Source: Cliona cf. orientalis (taxonomy: Eukaryota; Porifera; Demospongiae; Clionaida; Clionaidae). From it: DNA of 64,000 nucleotides. A program made the translations under genes and the position numbers. Positions 1-14,800 of the stretch are shown one piece after another. The notes below the pieces were generated by a model, which was given only the letters and a program-made list of their open reading frames with translations, was not told the DNA's origin and made no database searches. Every line of letters starts with the position of its first letter. Position 1 is the stretch's first letter. The DNA is taken from the NCBI GenBank assembly GCA_963930775.1, contig OZ005690.1, positions 9,698,411 to 9,762,410 on the forward strand. Reading direction: 5' to 3'.

Positions 1-2013
1 GATTCTTTTATGAGAAGCCATATTTTTCATGCAATGCACTGGTGCTCCTAGCAACAGAAATTCAATCGCATACGGGTTAATATTAAATTCGGGCGCTAAG
101 AATGGAACCTATCATTACTTGGGGTGGTACTTGGGTTCCCAGGTACCGATACTAGTAGTGGTCAAAAAGGTTCCAGTACCGGGTGTCCACATGCCCTATC
201 TTATGGACAGTTCACTCTTTATCACTACACTCACATGTTATACTGGTATTAAAAGTGCACACACAGACTTCCAAGAGAAAAGCCAAAGCTATATCTAGGG
301 ATGTCTGCATGGGATTTGCAGCCCCAGCAAAAAAGTTTCAAAATTTTAAGCTCTGAGGCCTCTGAGTCCTTCTGTCAGTAATAATTATGAGGTTTTTATT
401 GGTTTTATTGTGAAAATTAATGGATAATGTGGATCTCAGCCGCCTTCTTTCAGCGTGTGTGTGTGGATGCGTACTCTTCTGAGCAGACACATGATTCATT
501 TGCTGGAGAGATGGAAAAATATTATTGTAACAAGAAAATTAATGTGTAGACAGCCAGCCCAGGCTTAGAATCTGATGATACAAAAAGTGCACACAACAGT
601 CCATTATCGGCAGTCTCTATTCAGTGGACTGGACTACTGGATTGGAATACTGGACTCGCCTTTGACCCCAAAAATAGTATACAAAAGGCTTCATTTAGCC
701 CCCTATAGCTAGCTTGGTGGAGCGAGTGGGGTTATAGAATAAGACAGCCTAATGGCCTTTGGCCTTGTGGCTTTATGACCAAATGGCTAAGCAAGCAATT
801 TATCTCCATTTGAGGTGGATAGCATGTCCCCAGGTCTCTTACTGGGAATGACTGACACTGAATGAATATTAAACTATCTGATCAATGAAAAGAAATTATA
901 GCATAGACACACATGCACTCGTTTGATCACACACTAAACAGCACCTTATTTGGTCATTACCAAACCTGCCTTGTGACTGATAACGATAGTGGGTACAATA
1001 AATGAAAGTCTATGTGACATCTATCACTTAATATGCATTTTCCTCTTCAATTCAGCATTAGCTACACTAGGGACTGATCTATGGTGTATGTGTTGGGGGG
1101 GGGAACTTCCTTCTGAATGATTGCTTGACTGTTATACATACAAATCTCGCTCTTAAATACATCCACAACATACACATGCACACACCACACACCACACACA
1201 CTGTACATGGTTATGTAAACAATTTGCTACACAAACCACACAGAATCACCACTCGGAGATGAAGCCACATGCATCACTCCCTGTTATGCCCAATGGTTGG
1301 CCAGGCACAGTCATCATAGATTTAAATATCTAATTCTACCACATGAGGTATTGTATTTTGGGGTGTGGCACTTAATGAGATTCATTGGTATGGAATAAGG
1401 GGGAGGGTAGCATTGGAATGCAAGTGCTTGTTATGACAACAGTTTATAAACGTTCCCAGGCTCTTTCTCTCCTTTTCACTTAGAAGCTATTACTGATTAG
1501 AGAAGCTACTGTCCCTCAATTGATCTTGAGGTAGGTTATGGTAGTTATCAGTACTTTGTAAAGTGAACACTATTAAACTTGCCATCATAGTCATAAAAAT
1601 ATCATGGCTAACTAGCTAACTTAGTAAAGAGAGAGGGAGAGTGCTAGTCTAAGAGTATGTGAATGAATATGTGTGTATGAGGCTAGTGTGTGTGTCAACT
1701 GTGATCAACAGGATTAAAATAATTATTTGTCTTTTTGTATCTTTGATGGCTGACACTTACATATGAAAGGCAGCCTGGGCCAGAGGAGAGGTTTTGTGGT
1801 GTAGACCAATGTCCAAGCTTGAGCCAGCCTATGTAGTAGTGTAATCAACAGAATAAAGGCTCAGTTTAGGAAAATACTATATAAAATGTATTTCAAAGAA
1901 ATGTGATTCTCTCCCTCTCTTTTATTATGTGTGTAATAGTGTGATATGTAACTGCTCTGTGTGACTTTTGCTGTTTCAGATTTCTCAACCAACAGTATAA
2001 TAAATTTTGAATA
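1..2013. other. 5' flank of the ankyrin-Roc-COR-death gene, no gene seen
   Basis: AT-rich sequence with short CA-rich simple repeats near 1170-1200 and a 9-nt G run near 1095. The short open frames here lack family similarity and splice-consistent structure. The promoter and 5' UTR of the downstream plus-strand gene should lie in the right-hand part, but no core promoter element stands out. Confidence 0.6.
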
Positions 2014-5000
2014 ATGGGTGGCAAACAGAGTCAACCTGAACAACCCAAACCCAATGACAAGGTGAGCTAGTGTAGCCTAACTCTGAACACTCGCATGCCT
2101 TGTTAGCTTTGCAATGGTAGCTATCTGCTATCTATGCACAGTTCATCTGTTGAGTGCCTTCCTAACTTAGACCATGTCTAGCTATAGCCCAGCTGTTCCT
2201 ATAATTATTTGTATTACTTGAATCGTTTTTTTGTTTGTTTGTTTGTTTATTTTTCAGACGAGTCCAGGTCAGCCTCCAGTGACAGAAGAGAGGCAGCTGG
2301 GCTTACACACTGCTAAGCCAACTGCTCCTGTTAATATACCAGCAAGCCAAAAGGTGAGGCGATTAAAATTAAGTGTACACACAAAGCTATTATAGTGTGA
2401 TATCCCCATGAGTGATTAATCATAACTTTAACTACCTGGGCACTTTCAGGTACCGGTGTAGTATACTGGATGATTAGCTACTATAGTAGCCTTATCCACA
2501 GGGTAGCTAATTAGTTATTCCTAAATTTTACCGCATCTGAATTTCCTTCCTTGAACTATTTCTCTCTCAGGTTGATTTGACCGGTCCAGGACACCCTCCA
2601 GTGAAGGAAGAGAGGCAGCTGGGCTTACACACTACCCAGCACACAGCTCCTGTCACACCAGCAAGCCGAAATGTGAGACGATTAAAGAGAACACATAGCT
2701 CAATGACATACTTTTTATTGATAAGGCACTCGCTTCGTTGTTGAACAAAGAGGCTTCTTACACTGCTATTCCTCTACCGCGATTCAGCTGCTTGTTGCTA
2801 ATAGATTTGATTCTCGATTGAGCTAATCATCAATCACTTATGTGTATCTAGCCTATGTGAGGTTATTGATTCTGACCTGCAGCATGGTTTTCAGTGGTTC
2901 AGTATTGTCTTGTACATAATTATGTACATGCTTAACTTCATCTACTAGCTGCTGTGTCATATATGTGGCTACTTGTTTTCCTTCAGGCTGACTATGAAAG
3001 AAGACTTCTACAACTTTGTTATGAAGGAACAGCTGACATCAGTCACTTCAGAGAGCTACTCAGGCAGGGGGTGGACGTCAACATCTATGATGAGGTGGGT
3101 ATACTGTATATATAATGCTAATAATGGTCACTATGTACTAGTAATATTGCTGATAGATTTGTTTGACCTCCATCTGGTTAGTAATTAATTTTTAAAGTGA
3201 GCCTTGTTTAGAGAGAGAGGTGGAGGATGAGTGAATGCCACTAGTTGGGCTATTCATCAATAACTAGAACTCTCTAGAGCAGTGTTTCATTTAGAGAGGG
3301 GTGCCCTGGGATTCTCTCCCCCCCCCCCCCAAATGTTGAGAAATTTAATTAAAAACCAACATTAAATTTTATGACTGATTGCCTGTTTGACTTCTAAAAA
3401 TTTAATATGGCGTATTATTGCTTAAAAATCAATACTTGATCAAAATAGGGACCCCAGACCCCCCTAGACGGTGGTGCTTCAATTGACACATTATTTTCCT
3501 CCTCCTAACAAAAACTCCTGTATGAAACCCTATAGGGCACACACCCCGCATGCTCTGTAGCTGCTATTAGCACTCTAGACGTATATACTGCAGATCTCTT
3601 GTCATGACTTGAAGACCCTTCCCTACACTGAGTTCAAGCATGCGCAGTCCCATCAGCGCATGCCAGTCAAAGAAACCATGCAGTTTTTCAATAATATCTA
3701 CCGATTCATTGTGTTGATAACATACCTAGAACTCAAGAGCAGACGATGTTTGTGCTGACAAACGATAGACGGACAAACTGATTACTTTACCTTTTGCACA
3801 AGCACGGGGGTAATTTTATTGTTGAATCGGATGTGAGATATCTTTGAAGTTTGATATGTGCATGCTTTATTCCCCCCCCCCCCCCCCCACTCTGGATTCA
3901 TTTGCGGGTCCCCCCTTAGTAATTGTTTTCCTATGGGGTTGCCTCCCATAAAATTGGGCACTAAGCATTAATTTTGCCCTCTTGTGATATAGAACCCTGA
4001 TGTATAATATGTATTTCATTGTAGGGTGGCAAACACCCCCTCTGGCATGCCTCCTATGACGGCCGAGATGATCTAGTTCTGCTGTTCCTAGAGCACAAGG
4101 CAGCAGTGGACCTGCCTACTAATGTGAGATATTCAACCACTCAAACACATGTCCATGCACACTAGCTACAAACAACTCAGTGTAGAGCTTGATAGCTGTA
4201 GATATGTAGCCACAGTCACATAGTTAATAGCTTCATGCAATAATGATAGTGTGGTTGGCTGTGCTCAGTTTGTAGAACGCTGTCTACGTGTCTGGGTTCT
4301 CATAAACTAACTCAAAATGTTTGTGGCAATGATAATTATCAAGGTGCATAAGCCACCTCAAAATAATGTTTGTGGCCATGACTATTCAAAGTGAATTCAT
4401 AGCTCAATTAAAAGCAATACTAATTTATGTCATTATTATTACAATGGAGACAATTAATTATTTTGTTCTCTATGTCTACTAATTTTGCTCATTATTCATG
4501 TTGCATTGTCTCATGGATCAACTCATGCAGAACAAATTTGGAGACACAGCATTAATTATCGCCAGCAGTAGGGGGCACATCAAATGTGCCACTATTTTAT
4601 TGAATCACAAGGCTGATGTTAATTATCAGAGAAAGGTGAGACTGTTGTATGTTGAATGACAAACAATATCCATGTAGTGTGGCATAGAATGTAGGGAAGT
4701 TATTGTGTTAGCTCCAACAGCACACTTCAGTGTCTCCTAGATTATGCTCTTAGACTAGTGCTCTGTTAATGCATCAAACAATAACCACTTTCAGTAGAAG
4801 AGACCTCCCTCCCCCTCAGTAAATCCATGTATAGTCTCACTGTGCAATAGTCTTATTATGCCATTCCTGGTTAGATTTTGTGTATGACAATGTGTGCGTA
4901 TTTGCTATCCTAGCTCAATGGGAGTACACCACTAATACGAGCATGTGGTGAAGGTCAACTAAAGCTTGCCATTCTCCTGATTGATCACGGAGCAGCAGTG

Positions 5001-5854
5001 GACTATGTAAACACGGTGAGACTGTTGTATGTCCATGGTGGACATGGTGTGGCACAGAATGGTGTGCTCAGTTTAGAGTGAGGTGGGGCATGTTGTATGT
5101 CTGTATAGTCATCACAGTGTAACTATGGGTCAGTGACATTGACACCTGTAGGTAATATTATGGGTTAAATTAGCAGTGTGTTCCCACCTTACTCTGTGTA
5201 GTAGATTACATGCAGTGGGAGTACGGTTAATTGCTTGATTCCCCTTACCCTGTATGTGTGTATCTCTTACAGCGTGGCAGCACGGCCCTTGGTTTGGCAT
5301 GCAAAAATGGACATGCAAGTATCGTGAATCTATTACTAGAAAAGGGTGCCAATATTAACAAGGTACAGTGCTTTATAATTTATTGTTATTGTGATATTAC
5401 AATGATGTCCCTGGCTAACTTTCCATTTCAAGTAGTCAATGTAGAGGCTTCCATAGCTACATACTAATGTAAGCAATTTTAAATTCTATCCCAAGCAAGC
5501 CATGCACCATGCAGACCATGCACCATGCAGACCAAAAATTACTACTTAATATGGCATTTATATGGGATCGGTATTCATGTCGGGGTTTCACCCAGAAAAA
5601 TAATTTGGGAGGAGGGGGGGTATGGCAGTTACATGCACCGTGCCCACTTCAACACCCCCACCCTTATTAACCGTTGATTAATATGTATTTTTGGGTGTGA
5701 ATTGGTATTGTGTGATTTTGTCCAGTATTCTTCAAATATTTAATATGTAGCCTAGTCTAAGGGAATTACTGATCACTTGTACTACAGCACCAAAAAAGTA
5801 CATGCTCCCCTTCCCTCACCATATCTCTCTCCTTTCTCTCTTTTTTTTTCCTTT

Positions 5855-5893
<39 letters not shown>

Positions 5894-8800
5894 GAAACAG
5901 AGTGTTTGGAGGGACGGCTCCCCCCTCCACCCATTTGATGAAACCCTGCATGTGTAGTGCAGCAAGCCCAAGTACATATCATCATCATTCATGTATACTC
6001 AGCTGCTCTCATTCTACAGGGCTCTCTTCCACCAGTGTACAGTGCCAGTGAGGGAGGGCACTTGGCTATTGTTGAGCTGCTGGTCAGTCGAGGGGTTAGG
6101 ATCGACCAGCCAACTGATGTGAGATTAAATATTTGTGTGCATGCTAATTATTGGGAAAGCCAAAGCAATTGACCCTTACATAAACCACTCATACGAAAAT
6201 GTCGCTAGAGTTGTGTGTATGTAGTGATACATATGTCTACATGCTTACCATCTCATAATGTATGAGTATAATTATGATAATTATTAATCACGATAGAAAT
6301 TGTCAATACTGACCACATGTTAATGCTGAATGTAGCTCACCAAACAAAGGCTCAAGCAGACACGGAGTGGTGTAGTGAGACTAGAAAGCAAGAGAGGGTA
6401 GGGGATCAGTGCACAAGAATAGTATCTATCTGTAGCAACAAGGGTCCATAGTTATGCTGTAGAGTAGCTATAGTTACCCCAGACCATCTCATCCATAAAA
6501 ATATATGTAGCCACACTTTCAGGGCCAAAACTCTTGATAATAGTGTCATCGGCTGATCATTTCAACAATAGACACTGCTTTTGTAACTATTTAATATCTA
6601 CCTACATGTGCTTCGGTTGCAGTAGGCCTACAACTTGCAAGTTCACTGTGAGCATGCATAGATAGTAAAAGGGGCAACCCAATCCCCCCTCTGCTATCTA
6701 TGCTGTTAGCGAAGGCTCGCCCCCTCGATGGTTTACATCACCCTAGTAGTGTCATGTGAGGTACATTGTTATTGTTGTGATTTTGCTCTTAACTGTAAGT
6801 TCAACTGTTGAGAGAGCAGGTCCTACATAATTAATAATTATTATCATGGTTCTAAACTATCACCTCTGCCGCTGGTATCAACTAAATTAAAATAAGCATA
6901 ATTCATTAATGAAATGTAAATCATATAGTACTCGATTACCTCTCTTTTGCCTACAGAGTGGTTGTATGTGACGACGGCCTCATACCCCTCAAGCTTTGTG
7001 TCATTCACAGTAGCAATCTAATGCTATGCTAGCCTGTAGACCCAGTATGACTTACCTATGATTAGCCACAGTCAAAACAACGCATGATAGATGTGGACTA
7101 CTGGCATGTCAAACAAAAAAATTAATAACAAGTGTGTGTAGCCCTTATCAAGCACATTGTAGTAAAAATATTGGTGCATTTTTTGACATGATAGCCCTGG
7201 TCAGATGCTAGAGCACCTAACTGTTGAATTCTGGTGATTTTTGTGTGAAGATTACACCTTCCTTGCATGTGGGGTAATTGCTCAGCATTTTTAAATTATA
7301 ATATCAGGGGTGCCCTACACAATAACTAGTTGCTATTGTATCCTTCACTTTGGCTACTAGTTCCTGGATTGAGTAGCCACATTTTCACTATTATTTCCTA
7401 CGTATAAAATGAACCAGCCTAGGGGGAGACGTTTAACAATAGTGACTGTCTTGATAGTTTAGAAGCAACCTGGTACACAAGCAAGCAGCCTACTGTTGAA
7501 TGTAGATTTAGCCTCATCCCTTGGCCTTCACATTGATTGTGCAGTGAGTGCCATCGGCTGATTTATTCCAACAACAGATATTAATTATTAATTTTTAGTT
7601 TGCATACATGTACTTTGAATCAAAGTTGCTAAGTACTACTAATAGGCCTATAGCTGGCTACAAGTTCACTGTGAGCATAGATGTAGAAGGGGCAACCTAA
7701 CTCCCCTTTTACTGTTTATACTGTGAGTGAAGGCTCGCCCCCTCGATGGTTTACATCACCCCTAGCTAGTAGTGTCATGTTTTTTTTATTGAGGTAAGTA
7801 TGAATATAATAATATTATTATTGTGATTTTGTATCATTAATATATTATTGTGGGAGCAGACGCATGGCATTGTTTTCTGCTGCTGACATTACAGAATCCA
7901 TGTCACTCAATTGTATGTGATAATGTTCTATCAATTAAACTTATCACATTCTACAAAATTAATATTTGTCTAAGCAGTTAAACAATGGTATTTAATTATT
8001 GGATATTTTATGCAACAGCACCTATATATCGAGGACTGCATGCGCTCACGGTAGCAATCTACTGCTTGAAGACCCAGTATGATATGGAGCTTGATGACCT
8101 ATGATTTCCTTGAGTTGAAACAGCACATGATAGGTGTGATCAACTATTAGCAAGAGTGCTTTAGACGTGTATTTATTCAATGATTTTAATATTATGCTCA
8201 CTGTGCTATATTTACCATAGGGAGGATCCCGCAGCACTCCCTTGACCATAGCTTGTGGAGAGAATAAGCTTCAAGTAGCCACTTTTTTGATACAGAAAGG
8301 AGCAAATATCAACTACCAAACAAAGGTTGTTAATTGCTTCTATTGTATTTATAATCATTACAACTGAGATTTTCCCACAGTCTGGTTTTTCTTCCCTCCA
8401 CTATGCCTCTCAAAATGGACACAGAGCTGTGGTCCAGCTACTGATTGAATCCCAAGCCAAGCTGGATATTAAAGACAATGTAAGTCTTTAGCTGGTAGTT
8501 GCATGCATGGGTATGGGTAGCTAGTTGACATGTCACTAGTATAGGGCTTTAGGCATTACACAAAAGGTACTATGGGGTTGGTGAAGCACGTCTGGCAGAC
8601 CTGGAGGACAACAGATCACTGAGCACAGAAACTTATTCAGAGTAGCTGGAGGTGTGCACAGCTTCAAGTCACAAATTGAAGTCACAATTTAGCGTGCATC
8701 CATACAACATGTCCTGCCCTCAATTAGGATGACTGACTGTTGATATTACTTTGTGTTTGTGGCATTACTATAGGATGGTGAATCTCCCATTGATGTTGCA

Positions 8801-11800
8801 AGACGGAAAGGGCATTCAGAAATCGTGAGTCTTCTGGAGAGAGCAGACCATACCAGTAAGTGACAAGTCAGTGTGTACACATACCAGTGGTTGTATAGCT
8901 ATCACTGATGGATTATTATAATTATTAGGTACATACTAAATTCGTTTATTGCTATGACCCCTACACAGAGTGGGGTGTATATATTGTTGATTTTCTATGT
9001 ACTGTCTGGTTGTAGCTGTTACAGTATACTGATTGCCCTTGTATGTTATGAGCACTGTGTGGTAGAATGGAAGGGGACATCCTCTCTATGGCTAGCAAAT
9101 TGAGGATCACGGAATTTTCAACACTAATCTAAGTCATCTGTGTCATCTAATCTAAGTCATCTTGCATGTATTTCCTGTAGGTTCAGCTGAGAATGAAGAG
9201 TCTTCTAGTGATGTACAGGCAGAGGGAGGGAAACCTTCTGGTATGTATTGCTACTAGTACTACAGTGTGTGGGTGTGTCAAAAGCACCGCTCAGCCACCT
9301 CATGTATATCTGATAACCTGTCTAGTATGGACTTTAGCTACTGAGATTTTTCTCTTCCCTTTTCCATTTAATAGGATACAAGAAATAGCAATAGCTAATA
9401 CAAGTTGAGTATCCACTTAAAATTACCACTAGCTAGCACAAAACAATAGTAAACACAAACAAAATAACACATTAATTAACATTAATAGTTATAAATTAAG
9501 TAATGAGCATATGTTGCATGAGAGCTCTCTTAAACGTTTGGGGGCTTTCTTTGCCTTCACTTCTCAATCGCCTGTTTATAATTACATAGCTAGTCTCTGG
9601 AAACTATTCTCTACCCAGCTACCCCACCATTCCTGTTAATACAAGGCACATATTGCAGTGATGAGATTATTAACTGCATGCAATATACTGAGTTGATTTT
9701 GTTGTAGAGGCAGGCAGTGAAGATGAAGCAGCAGTGTCCATACCTGATAGGACCAGTAAGCAGACATCTACTGAAGAGACGCCAAGAGAGAGAGAAGCTA
9801 GCTCCAATTCAACAGGTATGAATGAATGAATGGAGTGGAGAGAGATGGGACACTGTCACTGATCATGATGTGTGTAGCTGAGTGTGGTAGACGGAGCCCT
9901 GTTTGTTCATAACATTACACTGTGGTTTGGGAACAGGGAAACACACACCTGTGTCTGGTTTGCTAATCTAATCTCTACTGCCACCCCATAAAAACAGGAA
10001 ATACAATGTCATAGGGTCAACTATTCCATAAATGGAAGTACAAAGAAGGATTATGTACATAGTCACGATAATTACATGCATATACACATACACTGCGTAC
10101 ACACATATAAATAATATGTTGACACATGCACACACACTCCTCACACATATACAGTCCCCTCAGGTCATATTCTGACCAGGGAAGAGCTGCAGGTGCTTGG
10201 TGCTCTACTAGCTCGTTATAGTGATGAGCAGCTGAAATCTATCCAACTCTCCCTTCAAGAGGAGCAAGAGATTCGAGACATCTCCCGTGAGGAGGTGGAA
10301 AAGTCTCTCCGGCAGAGTGGTCTGGCATCCATGGCTGATGGACTCAAGGATGACATAGAAAAAGGTATTGCTTGAGATGATGGCACTTCTCCCACTGTAC
10401 ATACACTTATTATAGTATTGATTATGGGATTCTAAAGGCAGCACAGAATTAAGTATTCGTTTGAACTTACATGACCACGAAATAGTAGGGCCGGTCAGTC
10501 AAACGGATGATAATTTAACCAAAGAATTTTAAAAATAAGTGTCAGTGTTTCTATGTAAACTTGTAGTATTCCAGCTGTCTAGAGGCTAGCTAAAAGATAC
10601 ATTTTTAAGACAGTCCTATTAGAATTCTGAGTCGACATAATATATATACCGGGGGTACCTGTAGTAAACTCAGCTATGTAATGCTTTAAATTTTACAGTC
10701 GGTCGGATTAGTTCAAACAAACATTTAATTCTGATGTACTTGAGGCATCCCAGCAGCCTTCAATATAAGTGCATCCCTAGTAGCAATTTACTAATTTGAA
10801 ATTGTAAAGGTATCTAATCGTGAAATTTGGCACAGATACAGGTGAATAATGGAAAACGATTCTAGAAATAATAATAATTATTATTGTCATCTGTTTTCAT
10901 TTTCAAGTTATGCCACATTAAAGCATTTTACGATTACGTAACATTGTATAACTTAAGAATGTTACTTACATTCATAGTGACTCTTTACCATATTATTATT
11001 ATACAATGAAGCTACTAGAGATGTGGTAATTGTTTCATAATAATATTGCTTAATGTATTCGAGGTGTGCATACATGTACATAGGTTATAAGTTAAGATGT
11101 ATAAAATGAGTGTATAACCATTGAGAATCCTGCTCCCTGATTAAACAGCTATTTGTAATACTGTACAGGCTCATTGCTATTATTATCAATTGAAATCACA
11201 TGGAGTTTTTATGAGCAATATACATAGCACACAACAGTTAATAATATGCAAGACGTTTCAGCTCGGAAGCCTTCATTAGCTGTACAACTCCGTGTGATTT
11301 CAATGATTATTAATTATTTTTAGTTACGGTAGTTTACATTTAGATTTTTTTTAATTTTGTGCATATCAAACTCACACCATATATTCACTGTATAAAACAT
11401 TTCACATAGTCATTAATGGTTTTAAATTCGCTATTTACGGGCAAGATGACATAATAATATTATGTGACAAGTATTCTCTCATCATGGATGCCCTAAGATA
11501 TTAATTGCGGCTTGTAATTTTTAAGCTACATGTACATGTTTATAATATTACATTATCATTAATCTACATTAATGATAATGTAACTAAGTAGCTAACTAAT
11601 TAATTATTTTACTGGTAACATACCATAATCAATACTAGCCCACATCAAGAGCCAGTGTCGAACCATAGAGCAGACTAGAGGACTATCTCATTATTAACTG
11701 TTTATTGTAGTCACCAGCATTGGTATACCGTATAGCGGGAAATTTTCGAGGGAGAAAACTTTCGCGGATCAGTAGGAAAGGAGCATTTCGCCGAGAAAAC

Positions 11801-14800
11801 TTTTGTGGAATGCTAAAACTGGTCGTATAATGGGTGTGGCATGCCTAAGATTTTGTGGAGAAAACTTTCGCGGGTGGATGAAAAATCGTGAAATTGGTGA
11901 AAGTTTTCCACTATACGGTACCATGTGTGCATGGAGTACTTCATTCATACAAAAAATTTAACTATTGAATTCAGGTGTAATAAATAAGAAGCACTATGAA
12001 GCGTACGAGGAAGCACTCAAAGGAGGCCTAAGCCTAACTTTACGATATCTAAAATTCCTCTTCTTTGGCCCTCCTCGTTCTGGAAAGTCATCTACTCGAC
12101 GACGCTTAATCAAGGACATCATCAACCTAAGTCAGCTTGGTGGGCCCTCAGTAAGCACTGGGGTAGCGGAAACAAATGACGTCATCATCAAGAAACTGAC
12201 GAGCGAGCCAGCAGCTATTGTAGGATCACAGTGGTGGTCTATGAAGAGATCGAAGGAGGGCACACAGCTAGACGTGTATGCTGAAGGGGATCTCGGCTAT
12301 ATTGCTCAGCTGTTCTACCAACTAATCTCCAGAGGAAGTATCAGTACCACTCCAGCAACTAGCAGTGAGCCAATCCCAGTCCAGGACGGCAACCAACATT
12401 CACAGAGTGAAGCACCTGATACCGCTATCGTTCCAGCATCAATAACGGCAGAAAGTACAAAACAGGATGAACATCTGAGACTGTCAGATACAGAGAAATC
12501 AGAAATCAACGATGCCTTCAAAAAGCTGACCACAATTCTTCAATCCGACAGTCCAGAAGATCTCAAGCGACTACTTGAAGATCTAACGATGATCAACATG
12601 ACAGATGTCGGTGGTCAGCCAGCCTTTTTAGACATGCTACCAGCCCTCACCATTGGCCCAGCTCTATACCTTCTTTTCTTTCGACTTGACCAAGAGCTTC
12701 GAGAGCACTATCCAGTGTGTTTCCTTCAAGATGAAAAACGAACAGAAATAGTGCTAGAGACTTCATATTGCATTGAAGAAGTCCTTTACCAATGTCTAGC
12801 TAGTATCGCCTGCTTTAGCTCGCCTTCACAAGCTGATCCCAAGGCAGCATCAAAGTCTGGAGCTGTACTCGTTGGAACATACAAAGACATGGTAGATGAC
12901 GCAAAGATCTCACAAGTACAAAGAACACTATATGATAAATTCAAGGATACCAAGTTGTACGAGGAAGGGCTACTGCTGAAGCCACGTACACCGAAGAATG
13001 CAATGGCTTTCACAGTTGACAATATGAACGGCACAGAGGAGACAGAAATGAAAGATATCCGTGAAGACATCGAAGGAATAATCAAAACTTATTTCCCTTC
13101 AATTCCAATTCCAGCATCGTGGCTCATGTTCAGAGTAGTATTGCATCTACTAAACAAGCCTGTGTTAAGCCTCGCTCAGTGTGAAGAAATTGCTAAGCGA
13201 TTATCAATGCCCACTCCAGTTCAAGAAGCCATTTGGTTCTTTCATCACGACATAGGCAGCCTGATGCACTACTCCAATATTCCCTCAATGGAAGATACGG
13301 TCATTTGCAATCCCCAGGTCATCTTTGACAGCATTACCAAGCTTATTATTGACAAATTTCAGGATGCAAATCGAACCATAACACAAGGTGAAATTAAACA
13401 GTTCCATCAAAGAGGCCTCTTCACTTTATCACACATCCAAGATACAACAGATCATCCCCAAAGCAGTCTTCTCGAGCTGAATCAGCTAGTCGATATTCTC
13501 AAACACCACAACATTTTGGCAGAGATGAAGCAAGACGAGGAAGTAGCTTCCTCCAGTGAGCCAAAGCCTGAGCCAAAGTTCATCATGCCTGCCGTGATGA
13601 AGTATGCTTCAGAAGATGAATTACTTTCTCCATCCTCTACCATTGAAGCAATGCCTTCTCCTATTTTCGTTCATTTTGCTGGTGGATTCGTTCCATTCGG
13701 AGTCTTCTGTGCTGGTGTGGCTCACTTAATAGCTCAACTTGATTCAATGTCTCCAAGATGGAAGTTGTGTAACAATCAAGTGATGAGGAATAAAGCAAAA
13801 TTCATCATCGATGGAGCATTCTTTGCCACACTCATATCTCGACCGCAGTACATAATGGTTCACATTGAACAGCATCCAAAAGCAAGATGTAAAACAACTC
13901 TAGAAGTCATTTGCTCCAAAGTACGCAAAGCAGTCGTTCAAACATTAGAAACAGTCATATTGAACATGAAATACAAACCATACGGAATTCTGCATATACC
14001 ACCAGAACAGCCATTTGAGCTAGCCTTCACCTGTAACCTGGAGGACTCTCACTGCGACCACTTCATGACGGTTACCAAGGATGACAGTGGACATCACGCT
14101 AAGTGTCTCAATAGCGATATCGATTTTGACCTCGAAGACAAGCAAATGATCTGGTTCAAGGTGAGAATTATTAAGATTTTATACATGTTACTAATGTTAA
14201 TTGTATCCGCTGACTATAGGATAAAAATGGTTCATCTCTGTATGTATAGCATTTTACTACTTTTTTCATACACTGATTTTTGCAGGATAAAAATGGAACA
14301 TCTCACGGTTCTAAATCTTTCTCTACAATTGACGTCCAATCTAAATGTGCACTCGAGGAGGTGAGAAACTACACTAGCTACCTATAAATACTACCTATAT
14401 TCATATTTATGCAACAAGTAATAGCTACATACCAGTCTGATTCTATCTGTAAGTCAAGTTAAATTAATTTATCCCTTCAGGATGAGCAGACTAATGACGG
14501 TAGACCACACTCTGAGCCTCTGCCACCTTCAAGTGCTCCAAAAGGTACTATAGTAATTTTCTCTGTACTCCTGTCAGTTGTATACTAGCTACTTTTGAAG
14601 TGATTAATGTACATTACATAATCTGTTCTCAATAATTCCACAGATGGAGGTCATCTGGGTGACGATGACCACAGTAGTATATATAGCAAGCTGAAGGACA
14701 AAGCTGCCAAATGGAGGGATATTGCAAGGGAGCTCGGCTTCAAGGAAGGGGAGATGGAAATTATTGAGATGCGCCCAATGCTCCTTAAGGAAGCTCCACA

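Noticed and set aside
29..298. 89-codon open frame at the left edge
   Set aside because: No domain, no splice-consistent context, and AT-rich non-coding composition.
5766..5988. Minus-strand frames with polyproline
   Set aside because: Produced by the G homopolymer of a repeat element.
12315..13085. Antisense frames within the Roc-COR exon
   Set aside because: Shadows of the sense frame, which has clear GTPase and COR motifs.
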